This document shows, one piece after another, positions 56,351-64,000 of a stretch of DNA of 64,000 bases. Numbering within the stretch: the stretch's first letter is position 1; each line of letters begins with the position of its first letter. Source of the DNA: Nocardioides sp. Arc9.136 (lineage in GTDB: Bacteria > Actinomycetota > Actinomycetes > Propionibacteriales > Nocardioidaceae); contig NZ_CP113431.1 in NCBI RefSeq assembly GCF_030506255.1, forward strand, positions 3,979,001 through 4,043,000, read 5' to 3'. Below the pieces are notes generated by a model that worked only from the letters and a program-made list of their open reading frames with translations, ran no database searches and was not told the DNA's origin. The translations under genes and the position numbers were made by a program.

Positions 56351-57196
56351 ATGACCGTTCCGACCATCACCCTGAACAACCAGACGACGATCCCGCAGCT
56401 CGGCTTCGGCGTGTACCAGGTGCCGCCGGAGGAGACGGCGGCCGCGGTGGGCACGGCGCTGGAGATCGGCTACCGGCACATCGACACCGCGCAGATGTAC
56501 CAGAACGAGGCGGGTGTCGGCGAGGCGATCAAGGCCGCCGGCATCGCCCGCGACGAGCTGTGGATCACCAGCAAGCTCAACAACGGCTTCCACCGCCCCG
56601 ACGACGCCCGCCGGGCCTTCGACGAGACGCTGGACAAGCTCGGCCTCGACACGATCGACCTCTTCCTCATCCACTGGCCGCTGCCGACGCTGTACGACGG
56701 CGACTACGTCTCGACCTGGCGCACGCTGGCCGAGTTCGTCGAGCAGGGCCGCGCCCGGGCCGTCGGCGTCTCGAACTTCCAGCCGGCCCACCTCGACCGG
56801 ATCGTCGAGGAGACCGGCGTCGTGCCGGCGGTCAACCAGATCGAGGTGCATCCCTACTTCTGCAACGAGGAGGCGCGCGCCGCCTCGATCCGCCACGGCG
56901 TCGAGGTCGAGGCGTGGTCGCCGATCGCGCAGGGCGCGGTCCTCGACGACGAGGTCATCGGCCGGATCGCGGCGACCTACGGCAAGACGCCCGCGCAGGT
57001 GACCCTGCGCTGGCACATCGAGCGCGGCGACATCATCTTCCCGAAGTCGGTGACCGAGCAGCGGATCCGGGAGAACTTCGACATCTTCGACTTCTCGCTC
57101 ACCGTCGACGAGGTCGCGGAGATCAGCGCGCTCGACCGCGGGGAGGACGGCCGCACCGGCCCGAACCCCGACACGTTCGACTACGTCCCGTCCTGA
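56351..57196 (+). CDS. Aldo/keto reductase
   Basis: 281-residue NADPH-dependent oxidoreductase with the AKR (alpha/beta)8 barrel. The catalytic tetrad is Asp45, Tyr50, Lys75 and His108 (RHIDTAQMYQNE, ITSKLNN, LIHWPLP). The cofactor motif FPKSVTEQRIREN shows Lys and Arg for NADPH phosphate. Family is close to 2,5-diketo-D-gluconate reductase-like enzymes; physiological aldehyde or ketone unknown. Ended by a hairpin shared with the convergent Usp gene. Confidence 0.92.
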   Translation: MTVPTITLNNQTTIPQLGFGVYQVPPEETAAAVGTALEIGYRHIDTAQMYQNEAGVGEAIKAAGIARDELWITSKLNNGFHRPDDARRAFDETLDKLGLDTIDLFLIHWPLPTLYDGDYVSTWRTLAEFVEQGRARAVGVSNFQPAHLDRIVEETGVVPAVNQIEVHPYFCNEEARAASIRHGVEVEAWSPIAQGAVLDDEVIGRIAATYGKTPAQVTLRWHIERGDIIFPKSVTEQRIRENFDIFDFSLTVDEVAEISALDRGEDGRTGPNPDTFDYVPS

Positions 57197-57211
57197 CGGG
57201 CCGGTCCTGAC

Positions 57212-57248
57212 GGGCTCCCCCGGCAGCGGCACCGCCGCCGGGGGGCCC
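57212..57248. terminator. Bidirectional terminator hairpin between AKR and Usp genes
   Basis: CCCCCGGC pairs with GCCGGGGG over 8 bp, with flanking GGG/CCC adding further pairs and an inner GGC stem in the loop. It lies between convergent stops, 15 bases after the AKR gene. Confidence 0.65.
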
Positions 57249-57767
57249 TCACTCGGAGGGCTGCAGCGCCACGTCGAGGGTGCGGGTGCGCTCGGTCTCG
57301 TTGGTCCGGGCGCCGCGGACGACGACGACCGGGCAGGCCGCGTGCCGGACCAGCTGGTCGGTCGTCGAGCCGAGGGTCAGGCCGCGGAACCCACCGCGGC
57401 CGCGGGCGGAGACGACGACCAGGTCGGCGTGCTGCGAGGCCTCGAGCAGGGAGTTCCCCGCGGGGCCGCAGTAGGCCTCGTAGGAGATCTCCACGCCCTC
57501 GCCCCGGGCGGCGAGCACGTCCGCGACGTCGCCGCGGAGGTCGTCGAGCACGGCGGCCTCGAAGTCGGCGCGCGGCGGCACGTACCCGAAGGTCTGCGTC
57601 TTCGGGCGCGGTGCGGTGGACATCGTCCAGGCGCGCAGCAGCGTGATCGAGCCGCCCACCGCGCGGGCGTGGTCCAGCGCCCACTCCAGCGCGTGCAGCG
57701 CGGGCTCGGAGCCGTCGTTGCCGACGACGATGCGGGGGCCGGAAGAGGTCTGCGCGGTCTCGGTCAT
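57249..57767 (-). CDS. Universal stress protein (UspA family)
   Basis: 172-residue single Usp domain: IVVGNDGSEPALHALEWALD at the start, LLRAWTMSTAPRPK, then the ATP-binding motif SARGRGGFRGLTLGSTTDQL. It fits the ATP-binding subclass. Insertions near residues 45-70 make it slightly long. ATG 57767 has TAGTCT 7 bases upstream, consistent with a leaderless start. Stress and hypoxia induction is known for relatives. Confidence 0.9.
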   Translation of the reverse strand: MTETAQTSSGPRIVVGNDGSEPALHALEWALDHARAVGGSITLLRAWTMSTAPRPKTQTFGYVPPRADFEAAVLDDLRGDVADVLAARGEGVEISYEAYCGPAGNSLLEASQHADLVVVSARGRGGFRGLTLGSTTDQLVRHAACPVVVVRGARTNETERTRTLDVALQPSE

Positions 57768-57774
57768 GCCTCGC

Positions 57775-57780
57775 AGACTA
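57775..57780 (-). promoter_or_regulatory. Likely -10 box of leaderless Usp gene
   Basis: TAGTCT on the minus strand lies 7 bases before ATG 57767; its last bases overlap the stop region of the MarR gene. Confidence 0.45.
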
Positions 57781-58278
57781 GTCGCCGGACTCCAGCGCCC
57801 GGCCCCACTGCTCCAGCAGCCCGGCGAGCTGCGCGCGCTCCTCGGCACTGAAGCCCGCGAGCAGCCGGTGCTCGTTGGCGACGTGCTCGGTGAAGGCCCG
57901 GTCGATGAGCGCGCGGCCGGCGTCGGTCAGCGCGACGACCCGTCCCCTGCCGTCCTGGCGGTCGACCCGCCGGGTGACCCAGCCCTGCTGCTCGCAGCGG
58001 TCGACCCGCTTGGTGACCGCGCCCGAGCTGACCATCGTCGAGGCGGCGAGCACCCTCGGCGCCAGCTCGTACGGCGCGCCGGCGCGCCGCAGCGCGGCGA
58101 GGACGTCGAACTCGCCCTCCCCCAGCCCGTGCCGCGCGTAGACGGCGACCAGCTCCTCGGTCAGCCGGCCCGCGAGCCGGTGCAACCGGGCGACGACCCC
58201 CAGGGGCGCGACGTCCAGGTCTGGCCGCTCGGCCCGCCACTGGGCGATGACCGTGCCGACGAAGTCCGGGTCCTCCAC
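57778..58278 (-). CDS. MarR family transcriptional regulator
   Basis: 166-residue winged-helix regulator: EGEFDVLAALRRAGAPYELA, the recognition helix region SSGAVTKRVDRCEQQGWV, wing RRVDRQDGRGRVVALTDAGR, and dimerization helices. GTG 58278 is preferred; the frame upstream has only non-start codons until far away. TATATT (58291-58286, minus strand) is 7 bases upstream, so leaderless. Divergent from an EamA transporter with a 21-bp palindrome at its start. Confidence 0.9.
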   Translation of the reverse strand: MEDPDFVGTVIAQWRAERPDLDVAPLGVVARLHRLAGRLTEELVAVYARHGLGEGEFDVLAALRRAGAPYELAPRVLAASTMVSSGAVTKRVDRCEQQGWVTRRVDRQDGRGRVVALTDAGRALIDRAFTEHVANEHRLLAGFSAEERAQLAGLLEQWGRALESGD

Positions 58279-58285
58279 GGCTTGG

Positions 58286-58319
58286 AATATATCTGACTCG
58301 GAAGATACTTTGTCTTCCG
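58286..58319. promoter_or_regulatory. Overlapping divergent promoters with MarR operator
   Basis: CGGAAGA (58299-58305) and TCTTCCG (58313-58319) form a perfect palindrome with 7-base spacer. It covers the TACTTT -10 box (58306-58311) of the EamA gene and reaches its GTG. A second dyad TATCT/AGATA (58290-58307) overlaps TATATT, the -10 box of the MarR gene. Binding would shut both promoters. Confidence 0.7.
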
Positions 58320-59263
58320 TGGAAACTATCTGGTGGCGCACCGTCGCCCTCACCGCGGTCGCGCCGGTCGTCTGGGGGACGACGTACCTCACGACCGAGG
58401 AGCTGCTCCCGCCCGACCGCCCGCTCTTCGCCGCCCTGGCCCGCGCCCTCCCCGCCGGCCTGCTCCTCCTGGCGTGGCGCCGGCGGCTGCCCACCGGCGT
58501 CTGGTGGTGGCGGTCGGTCGTGCTCGGGCTGTGCAACATCGGGCTGTTCTTCCCCCTGCTCTTCCTCGCGGCGTACTCGCTGCCCGGCGGGCTGGCGGCG
58601 ACCCTCCAGGCGACGCTCCCCCTCGCCGTGGTGGGCATCGCCTACGTCGCGCTCGGCGAGCGGGCGTCCGGGGCGCGGGTGGTGGCGGCCCTGGTCGGGC
58701 TGGCCGGCGTCGGGCTGCTGGTGCTGCAGAACCCCGGCGGCGTCGACCCGGTCGGCCTCGCCGCGGCGGCGGCGTCGGTGGTGGCCTCCGCCGTCGGCCT
58801 GGTGCTGGTCAAGCGCTGGCCGGCGCCGGTCGACATGCTGACCCTGGTCTCCTGGCAGCTGGTCGTCGGCGGGCTCGCGCTGCTGCCGGTGGCCCTGCTC
58901 GTCGAGGGACCGCCGCCCGCGGTCGACCTCCCGGCACTCGCGGGCTACCTGTGGCTCGGCGGGGCCGGGACCGTGCTGGCCTACGTCTGCTGGTTCCGCG
59001 GGGTCGCCCGGATGCCGGCGGGCGCGGTGGCGATCGTCGGGCTGCTCAACCCGGTGGTCGGCACCGGCCTCGGCGTGCTGGTCGCCGGCGAGGCGTTCGG
59101 CCCGGTCCAGGCGCTCGGCGTGCTGCTCGTGCTCGGTGGGGTGGTCGCCGGCCAGCGGCGACCGCGGGTCGTGCAGGATCGGGCGGGTGGCGAGGCTGCT
59201 GGCGAGGCGGAGGTCGAGCGGGCGCGCGCCGAGCACCGGCGGGAGCGGCTTCCGGCTGCGTGA
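58319..59263 (+). CDS. EamA (DMT superfamily) transporter
   Basis: 314-residue membrane protein with ten hydrophobic segments in two EamA repeats: VAPVVWGTTYLTTEELLPPD in the first, then LATLQATLPLAVVGIAYVALGE-like, and AYVCWFRGVARMPAGAVAIV and LLNPVVGTGLGVLVAGEAFG in the second. Starts at GTG 58319. A hydrophilic tail (RVVQDRAGGEAAGEAEVERA onward) extends beyond the last helix and overlaps the next gene by 77 bases. Exports an unknown metabolite or drug under MarR control. Confidence 0.85.
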   Translation: METIWWRTVALTAVAPVVWGTTYLTTEELLPPDRPLFAALARALPAGLLLLAWRRRLPTGVWWWRSVVLGLCNIGLFFPLLFLAAYSLPGGLAATLQATLPLAVVGIAYVALGERASGARVVAALVGLAGVGLLVLQNPGGVDPVGLAAAAASVVASAVGLVLVKRWPAPVDMLTLVSWQLVVGGLALLPVALLVEGPPPAVDLPALAGYLWLGGAGTVLAYVCWFRGVARMPAGAVAIVGLLNPVVGTGLGVLVAGEAFGPVQALGVLLVLGGVVAGQRRPRVVQDRAGGEAAGEAEVERARAEHRRERLPAA

Positions 59264-60464
59264 CGTCGCGGTCGCGGCGTACGGCCCGACGGTCGTCAAC
59301 GCGACCGGCCACGGCGCGGTCATGCCGGTGCTGGCCCTGCGGGCCCGCGAGCTCGGCTCCGACGTCAGCACCGCCGCGACCGTCGTCGCCCTCCTCGGCG
59401 TCGGCATGCTGCTGGCCTCCCTGCCGGCCGGGGCGCTGGTGGCCCGGATCGGGGAGCGCCGGACGCTGGTGGCGGCCGGCATGGTCGACGCGGTCGTCAT
59501 GGTGGCCGCCGCACTGAGCTCCTCGGTGCTCGTCCTGGGGATCGCGGTGACGCTGAGCGGGATGACCTGGACGGCGTTCCTGCTCGCCCGGCAGGGGTTC
59601 ATGATCGACGCCGTCCCGCTCGCCCACCGCGCTCGCGCGCTGGCGGCGCTCGGTGGGGCGCACCGGGTGGGCCTGCTGGTCGGGCCGCTGCTCGGCGCCG
59701 TGCTCATCCACCTCGCCGACCTGCGCGCCACCTTCGTGCTCGCCGCCGGGCTCTCGGTGGTCGCCGGCCTGATGGCGCTGCTCATGCCCGACCTCGGCGC
59801 TGCCGGGCGGGACCAGCAGCAGGCGGCCGGCGGTCACCTCGGCGTGTGGGCGGTGCTGCGGGCGCACCGCCGGACCCTGCTGACCCTCGGCACCGCCGTG
59901 GTCGTGATCGGCGCCTCCCGGTCGGTCCGCAACGGCCTGCTCCCGCTGTGGGCGGACCACGTCGGCATCCCGGCCTCGACCACCTCGGTGATCTTCGGCG
60001 TCGCCGCCGCCGTGGACATCGCGTTCTTCTACCCCGGCGGCTGGCTGATGGACACCCGCGGCCGGACCGTCGTGGCGGTGCCGGTCGTGCTGAGCGTGGC
60101 GGTCGCGGCGCTGCTGCTGCCGCTGGCGCACTCGGTCGCCGCGGTGACCGCGGTCGTCGCGCTCATCGCGGTCGGCAACGGGCTCGGCTCGGGCATCGTG
60201 ATGACGCTCGGCGCGGACGCCGCGCCGGCGGTCGGACGCTCCCAGTTCCTCGGCGGCTGGCGGCTGTGCGGCGACCTGGGCAACACCGGCGGCCCGCTGC
60301 TGGTGGCCGGCGTCGCGGCCGTCGCGCCGCTCGCCGCGGCGTCGATCGCCGTGGGCGTCCTCGGCCTGGTCGGCACCGCCTGGGTCGGCTGGTGGGTGCG
60401 CGAGGCCGACCGCGCGGCGCGGCCGGGACCGACCCTGCCGGCCCGAGGGGTCAGCCGATCGTGA
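59187..60464 (+). CDS. MFS transporter, 12-TM type
   Basis: 425-residue transporter from GTG 59187; about 30 hydrophilic residues come before TM1 (VAVAAYGPTVVNATGHGAVM). Further marks are LPAGALVARIGERRTLVAAG in the loop 2-3 region and DVAFFYPGGWLMDTRGR-like in loop 8-9 (here DIAFFYPGGWLMDTRGR). The start overlaps the end of the EamA gene by 77 bases; a later start at GTG 59265 is possible. The 3' end overlaps the convergent gene by 14 bases. Likely drug or metabolite export, perhaps with EamA as one operon. Confidence 0.84.
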   Translation: MARLLARRRSSGRAPSTGGSGFRLRDVAVAAYGPTVVNATGHGAVMPVLALRARELGSDVSTAATVVALLGVGMLLASLPAGALVARIGERRTLVAAGMVDAVVMVAAALSSSVLVLGIAVTLSGMTWTAFLLARQGFMIDAVPLAHRARALAALGGAHRVGLLVGPLLGAVLIHLADLRATFVLAAGLSVVAGLMALLMPDLGAAGRDQQQAAGGHLGVWAVLRAHRRTLLTLGTAVVVIGASRSVRNGLLPLWADHVGIPASTTSVIFGVAAAVDIAFFYPGGWLMDTRGRTVVAVPVVLSVAVAALLLPLAHSVAAVTAVVALIAVGNGLGSGIVMTLGADAAPAVGRSQFLGGWRLCGDLGNTGGPLLVAGVAAVAPLAAASIAVGVLGLVGTAWVGWWVREADRAARPGPTLPARGVSRS

Positions 60465-61038
60465 CCTTCACGGGGTTGGACTCCAGCCCGCTGCTGGTGT
60501 CGACGACGCGGAACTCGTTCTCGCCGAGCTGGCCGGTCTGGATGTAGGTCGTGAACGTCTCGTTGCTCACCGACACCGTCACCGGGAAGTCCACCCACGC
60601 CCCGCCGGCCATCCGCTGCACCTGCAGGATCGCGCCCTCGCCGCCGGGGTAGACCCCGGTGAGGTCGATCTGCTGCATGGGGGTCACACTGGTCTGGCCC
60701 GAGGACAGGGTGATCTCGCCCTCCTCCGGCTCCTCGGAGGTCTCCTCCGCCGACGGCTCGTCGTCCGCGCTGCCCTCCTGACCGGGGGCCAGGGTGACCA
60801 ACGGGTCGCTGGGCTCCTCGGTCGGCTCCGGCTTGGGCAGGTAGAACGACTGCCCGTCCGAGGAGCCGCCCCCTTCGCTGCTGTCGCCGCCGAGCCCGAG
60901 CACGCTGACCGCGCCGAGCGCCACGCCGCCGAGCACCAGGCCGACCACCAGTCCCACGCCCACCAGCGCGAGCAGGCCGGTCAGCACGGGTCGGTCGGCG
61001 CGCTCGGGGCGCTCGTCGCTCAGCTCGTCGGGGGCCAC
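60451..61038 (-). CDS. Single-pass membrane protein with acidic extracellular linker
   Basis: 195 residues: short basic/acidic cytoplasmic tail, TM helix at about 20-48 (TGLLALVGVGLVVGLVLGGV), an extracellular linker very rich in Glu, Ser and Pro (~50-105), and a beta-rich end (~108-195) with alternating strands (GAILQVQRMAGGAWVDFPVT, TTYIQTGQLGENEFRVVD) like an Ig/FN3-type fold. Function unknown. Start GTG 61038. Confidence 0.72.
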   Translation of the reverse strand: MAPDELSDERPERADRPVLTGLLALVGVGLVVGLVLGGVALGAVSVLGLGGDSSEGGGSSDGQSFYLPKPEPTEEPSDPLVTLAPGQEGSADDEPSAEETSEEPEEGEITLSSGQTSVTPMQQIDLTGVYPGGEGAILQVQRMAGGAWVDFPVTVSVSNETFTTYIQTGQLGENEFRVVDTSSGLESNPVKVTIG

Positions 61039-61143
61039 GGGGACATTGTCGGGGACGGCACCTGATCGGCCAACCGCGCGACCACGGGGCGGCCCCGGTG
61101 CGCCATGCTGCGCCGAGGTGCGCCGAGCTGCGCCGTGCCGGGC

Positions 61144-61629
61144 TCAGCGCGGCTCGAGCACCACGACGGGGATCTCGCGGTCGGTCCAGCGCTGGTAGCG
61201 GTCGAAGTCGGCGTACAGCTCGACCAGCCGCGGCCAGAGCGCCGCCCGCTCCTCGGGGTCGGCGACCCGGGCCCGCACGCGACGTACCCGCTCCCCCCGC
61301 AGGGCGACCACGGTGTCGGGCTGGGCCAGCAGGTTGCGGTACCACTGGGGGTGCTTGGGCAGTCCGCCCTGGGAGGCGACGACCACCAGGTCCGGCCCGT
61401 CCTCGAGGTAGAGCAGCGGGGTGGTGAACCGACTGCCGGACCTCCGCCCCACGTGGTCGAGCAGCAGCGTCGGCACGGGCCTGCGCCAGCCGGCGCCGAC
61501 GCGCCACCTGCTGCCGACGCGGCCGTTGGTCGCGCGGAAGGCCGCGACCTGGACCTGCGCGACCCGCTTGAGCACCTTCGGGACGAGCGGGGAGTCCAGG
61601 CCGGCCGGCTTCTCGTCGGGGAGGCCCAT
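61144..61629 (-). CDS. Deazaflavin (F420)-dependent nitroreductase-family protein
   Basis: 161-residue DUF385/Ddn-type beta-barrel protein that binds coenzyme F420 or another flavin. The family pattern LLLDHVGRRSGSRFTTPLLY, LVVVASQGGLPKHPQWYRNL and LVELYADFDRYQRWTDREIP is complete. The conserved Tyr in QWYRNL and KHPQW helps place it in the Ddn-like group. Exact substrate unknown. ATG 61629 has TAGGCT 8 bases upstream. It sits next to the SnoaL-like gene and faces the KstR-like box group. Confidence 0.88.
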   Translation of the reverse strand: MGLPDEKPAGLDSPLVPKVLKRVAQVQVAAFRATNGRVGSRWRVGAGWRRPVPTLLLDHVGRRSGSRFTTPLLYLEDGPDLVVVASQGGLPKHPQWYRNLLAQPDTVVALRGERVRRVRARVADPEERAALWPRLVELYADFDRYQRWTDREIPVVVLEPR

Positions 61630-61640
61630 GGCAGGGGAGC

Positions 61641-62063
61641 CTAGGCGCGCTTCCAGACGATCTGCTCGTGCAGTCGTCGGCTGCGCCAGCCCTCGGGCGT
61701 GCGGACCATCGAGTGGTGGTAGATCCCGCCGAACTCCACGACCCGCTCGGCGCCGTCCTCGCCGGTCACCGGCATCGGGTTGTGGAAGTACGCCGCCACC
61801 TCGGCCTCGTCGCCGGCCAGGTCGACGTCGACCTGGCCGAGGGTGTGCATCCGCCGGGGGAAGAACGCCGGCAGCACCTCGGCCAGCCAGGGCTTGACCG
61901 CGTCGTACCCGTCGGCGATCCCCCCCGACTCGGTGTAGTCGATCCGCGCGTCGGGGGTGAAGACCGTGTCGAGCCGGTCGAAGTCGCCGGTGTCGATCGC
62001 TCGGGTGTAGCGGGTCAGCACCGCGGCGATCTCGGTGCGGTCGACGAGCTCGTCCAGGTCCAC
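61641..62063 (-). CDS. SnoaL-like / NTF2-fold protein
   Basis: 140-residue cone-shaped NTF2-like protein: EIAAVLTRYTRAIDTGDFDR, LDTVFTPDARIDYTESGG, strand pairs with HSMVRTPEGWRSRRL, ending HEQIVWKRA. Proteins of this type bind or isomerise small hydrophobic molecules; close relatives sit in steroid and polyketide gene sets. GTG 62063. A KstR-like box 22 bases upstream suggests steroid-linked regulation. Catalytic residues are not assigned. Confidence 0.78.
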   Translation of the reverse strand: MDLDELVDRTEIAAVLTRYTRAIDTGDFDRLDTVFTPDARIDYTESGGIADGYDAVKPWLAEVLPAFFPRRMHTLGQVDVDLAGDEAEVAAYFHNPMPVTGEDGAERVVEFGGIYHHSMVRTPEGWRSRRLHEQIVWKRA

Positions 62064-62084
62064 GGGACGACCCTGGCACAGAAA

Positions 62085-62098
62085 TGGAACACGTTCTA
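62085..62098. promoter_or_regulatory. KstR-like operator (TNNAACNNGTTNNA)
   Basis: The 14 bases TGGAACACGTTCTA match TNNAACNNGTTNNA, the operator consensus of the cholesterol regulator KstR, at every fixed position. It sits between the divergent SnoaL-like gene and the LLM-family gene, 11 bases before the ATG of the latter. Other TetR regulators use related AAC-NN-GTT boxes, so the protein is uncertain. Confidence 0.65.
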
Positions 62099-62109
62099 CT
62101 GTTCGCGAC

Positions 62110-62988
62110 ATGCGATTCACCTACGCCGAGGCCATGACCCGGGTGGAGTACTACGCGCCCCTCGCGCAGGCGGCGGAGGCGGCCGGCTACACGAGCATGA
62201 CCGTGGCCGACAGCCTGGTCTACCCCGAGGAGTCCGACTCCACCTACCCCTACACCGACACCGGCGACCGGGAGTTCCTGGAGGACAAGGACTTCATCGA
62301 GACGATGGTGCTCTGCGCCCACGTCTTCGCGCAGACCACCACGCTGCGCCTGACCCCCTTCGTCCTCAAGCTGCCGGTGCGGCCGCCGGTGCTGGTCGCC
62401 AAGCAGGCCTCCTCCCTGGCCTACCTCTCAGGCAACCGGCTCGGGCTGGGCGTCGGGCTCTCGCCGTGGCCGGAGGACTTCATGGCGATGGGGGTGCCGT
62501 GGGAGCGCCGCGGCAAGCGGATGGACGAGTGCCTCGACATCGTCCGCGGGCTCACCAGCGGGGGCTACTTCTCCTACAGCGGCCAGTTCTACGACGTCGC
62601 CCCGCTCAAGCAGAGCCCGGTCCCGACCGAGCGGGTGCCGCTGCTGGTCGGCGGGCACGCCGACGCCGCGCTGCGGCGGGCGGTGCGCAAGGGCGACGGT
62701 TGGATGCACGCCGGCGGCGACGGCGAGGAACTGGACCGGCTGCTCGCCCGGCTCACCGAGATCCGCCAGGAGGAGGGCGACACCCGCGACGACTTCGAGG
62801 TCCACGTCATCTCCTACGACGCCTACACCCCCGACGGCATCAAGCGCCTCGAGGACAAGGGCGTCACCGACTGCATCGTCGGGTTCCGCGTGCCCTACAT
62901 CGTCGGCCCCGACACCGAGCCGCTGGAGAAGAAGGTCGCCGCGCTGGAGCGGTTCGGCGAGAGCGTCATCGCGAAGGTGAACCCGTGA
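62110..62988 (+). CDS. LLM class F420-dependent oxidoreductase
   Basis: 292-residue luciferase-like monooxygenase-fold enzyme. F420-type features are AAEAAGYTSMTVADSLVYPE, TTLRLTPFVLKLPVRPPVLV, LSGNRLGLGVGLSPWPEDF, GVPWERRGKRMDECLDIVRG and VPLLVGGHADAALRRAVRKG. Related proteins use reduced F420 in actinobacterial steroid or lipid catabolism. ATG 62110 is 11 bases behind the KstR-like box. Its stop overlaps the next gene by four bases (GTGA). Confidence 0.88.
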   Translation: MRFTYAEAMTRVEYYAPLAQAAEAAGYTSMTVADSLVYPEESDSTYPYTDTGDREFLEDKDFIETMVLCAHVFAQTTTLRLTPFVLKLPVRPPVLVAKQASSLAYLSGNRLGLGVGLSPWPEDFMAMGVPWERRGKRMDECLDIVRGLTSGGYFSYSGQFYDVAPLKQSPVPTERVPLLVGGHADAALRRAVRKGDGWMHAGGDGEELDRLLARLTEIRQEEGDTRDDFEVHVISYDAYTPDGIKRLEDKGVTDCIVGFRVPYIVGPDTEPLEKKVAALERFGESVIAKVNP

Positions 62989-64000
62989 GCGGCTCCCTGG
63001 GCCTGACCAAGCCGCTGCAGGACGCCATCGCCGAGGCCGAGGAGCTGATCGCGAACGCGCCGTTCATCCGCACCGAGCAGGACCGGCTCGAGGGCTACGA
63101 CTACCTCGCCGGGCGGATCCGGATGGCGATGCAGACGGCCTTCGACTACGACCTCGAGCGTCCGCTCTTCGTCAACCCGACCCACCAGTTCTCCCGGCAG
63201 GGCCTGGACAACCCCGACGCGATCTACTTCAACGCCTACCTGCGCGAGGGGGTCGAGTACGTCGTGCGCGGCCGCCGCGGCACGAGCGCCGACCTGTCCT
63301 TCCAGGTGATGGGCGGGGCCTACACCGCCACCAGCGCGGCGACGTCGATGCTCGCCTTCGACGACCGCGAGCTCGACATCGCCGAGGACGGCACCTTCGA
63401 GTTCACCTACACCGCCGAGCCCGGCGCCAAGACGCTCATCGTCCGCGAGGTCTTCAACGACTGGGACACCGAGGAGCGCGGCGTGCTGTGGATCGAGCGG
63501 CCCGACACCCTGGGCCGGCCGGCGAAGCCGCTGTCGCAGGCCACGCTCGCCAAGAAGTACGAGGTCGCCGCCCGGGCGCTGACCAGCTCGATCCAGACGT
63601 GGTTCGCCTTCCCCCACTTCTTCCAGTACGAGGAGCCGGTCAACACCCTGACCGCGCCGCGGTCGACCCCCGGCGGGCTCGCCTCGCAGCGGTCCTCGAT
63701 CGGCCACTACGAGCTCGACGAGGACCAGGCCCTGGTCATCACCGTGCCCGAGTGCACCGACTGCGCCTACCAGGCGGTGCAGATCGGCTCGGACTGGTAC
63801 GTCTCCACCGACTACGAGACCCACCAGACCTCGCTGACCAAGGCCCAGGCCGTCACCGACCCCGACGGGAGGATGCGGTTCGTCGTCTCCGAGCGGGACC
63901 CGGGCATCGCCAACTGGCTCGAGACCACCGGGCACCGCACCGGCGCGATGATGCTGCGCTGGCAGCGCCTGGAGCGCGACCTCGGCCCCGAGGACGGCCC
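62985..64000 (+). CDS. DUF1214-domain protein, 3' end cut by window edge
   Basis: 338 visible residues of an open frame that runs off the window, starting at GTG 62985 and coupled to the LLM gene. The C-terminal visible part shows the DUF1214 pattern (VITVPECTDCAYQAVQIGSD, and PGIANWLETTGHRTGAMMLR), while the N-terminal half is a globular domain with helices ending RMAMQTAFDYDLE. A soluble protein, no signal peptide. Function of DUF1214 is unknown; relatives co-occur with steroid/lipid catabolic genes. The end is missing, so total length cannot be given. Confidence 0.75.
   Translation, partial: MSGSLGLTKPLQDAIAEAEELIANAPFIRTEQDRLEGYDYLAGRIRMAMQTAFDYDLERPLFVNPTHQFSRQGLDNPDAIYFNAYLREGVEYVVRGRRGTSADLSFQVMGGAYTATSAATSMLAFDDRELDIAEDGTFEFTYTAEPGAKTLIVREVFNDWDTEERGVLWIERPDTLGRPAKPLSQATLAKKYEVAARALTSSIQTWFAFPHFFQYEEPVNTLTAPRSTPGGLASQRSSIGHYELDEDQALVITVPECTDCAYQAVQIGSDWYVSTDYETHQTSLTKAQAVTDPDGRMRFVVSERDPGIANWLETTGHRTGAMMLRWQRLERDLGPEDG

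Overview
The window comes from a very GC-rich actinobacterium, most likely a member of the Nocardioidaceae (Nocardioides-like). The evidence is GC-dominated third codon positions throughout, frequent GTG starts, many GTGA/ATGA stop-start overlaps, a dnaK-grpE-dnaJ-hspR cluster with HspR-type operators upstream of dnaK and clpB, F420-type oxidoreductases, a class I lysyl-tRNA synthetase, and many apparently leaderless genes (TANNNT box 6-8 bases before the start codon). It reads as ordinary chromosome: I see no phage, insertion sequence, CRISPR array, rRNA or tRNA gene.

Layout. 0-14 kb: purine synthesis genes on the minus strand (purL cut by the window edge, purQ-purS, purC), broken up by a TetR/MFS efflux pair, a secreted DUF1906 peptidoglycan-binding protein, a NarL-type two-component system and an acyl-CoA ligase. 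14-20 kb: a second MFS exporter, an AhpD-like protein, a MerR-thioredoxin pair facing an Hsp20 gene, and an ECF sigma factor with a putative membrane anti-sigma factor. 20-24.5 kb: purB, purD, purA. 24.5-36 kb: lipid kinase, LuxR regulator, class I LysRS, UPF0324 exporter with a divergent LysR regulator, third MFS exporter, class II aldolase. 35.5-41.5 kb: TrmH-type methyltransferase, two DedA proteins, pyrE, an aminotransferase and two proline/glycine-rich membrane proteins. 41.5-51.5 kb: the heat-shock block, with clpB and the dnaK operon enclosing a three-gene sensory operon. 51.5-64 kb: LysR/racemase, two secreted or lipid-anchored proteins, Nudix, aldo-keto reductase, Usp, MarR/EamA, an MFS exporter, and at the right edge a LLM-flavoenzyme/DUF1214 operon behind a KstR-like box.

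How genes work together. purL, Q, S, C, B, D and A cover much of IMP and AMP synthesis, but they lie in three separate minus-strand groups with unrelated genes between them. Heat shock is probably under HspR: both dnaK and clpB carry a TTGAG-N-CTCAA type inverted repeat, and hspR is the last gene of the dnaK operon. A second small heat-shock unit (MerR, thioredoxin, Hsp20) has its own different palindrome.

The least ordinary coding feature is the operon at 44.4-47.3 kb. It encodes a membrane protein, then a membrane protein ending in a HisKA_3-like helix in which the phospho-accepting His is Asn while the DxxxQ phosphatase motif is kept and no ATPase domain follows, then a receiver-PAS-histidine-kinase fusion. 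Three intergenic elements with strong inverted and direct repeats (7.13, 32.63 and 55.68 kb) are also unexplained.
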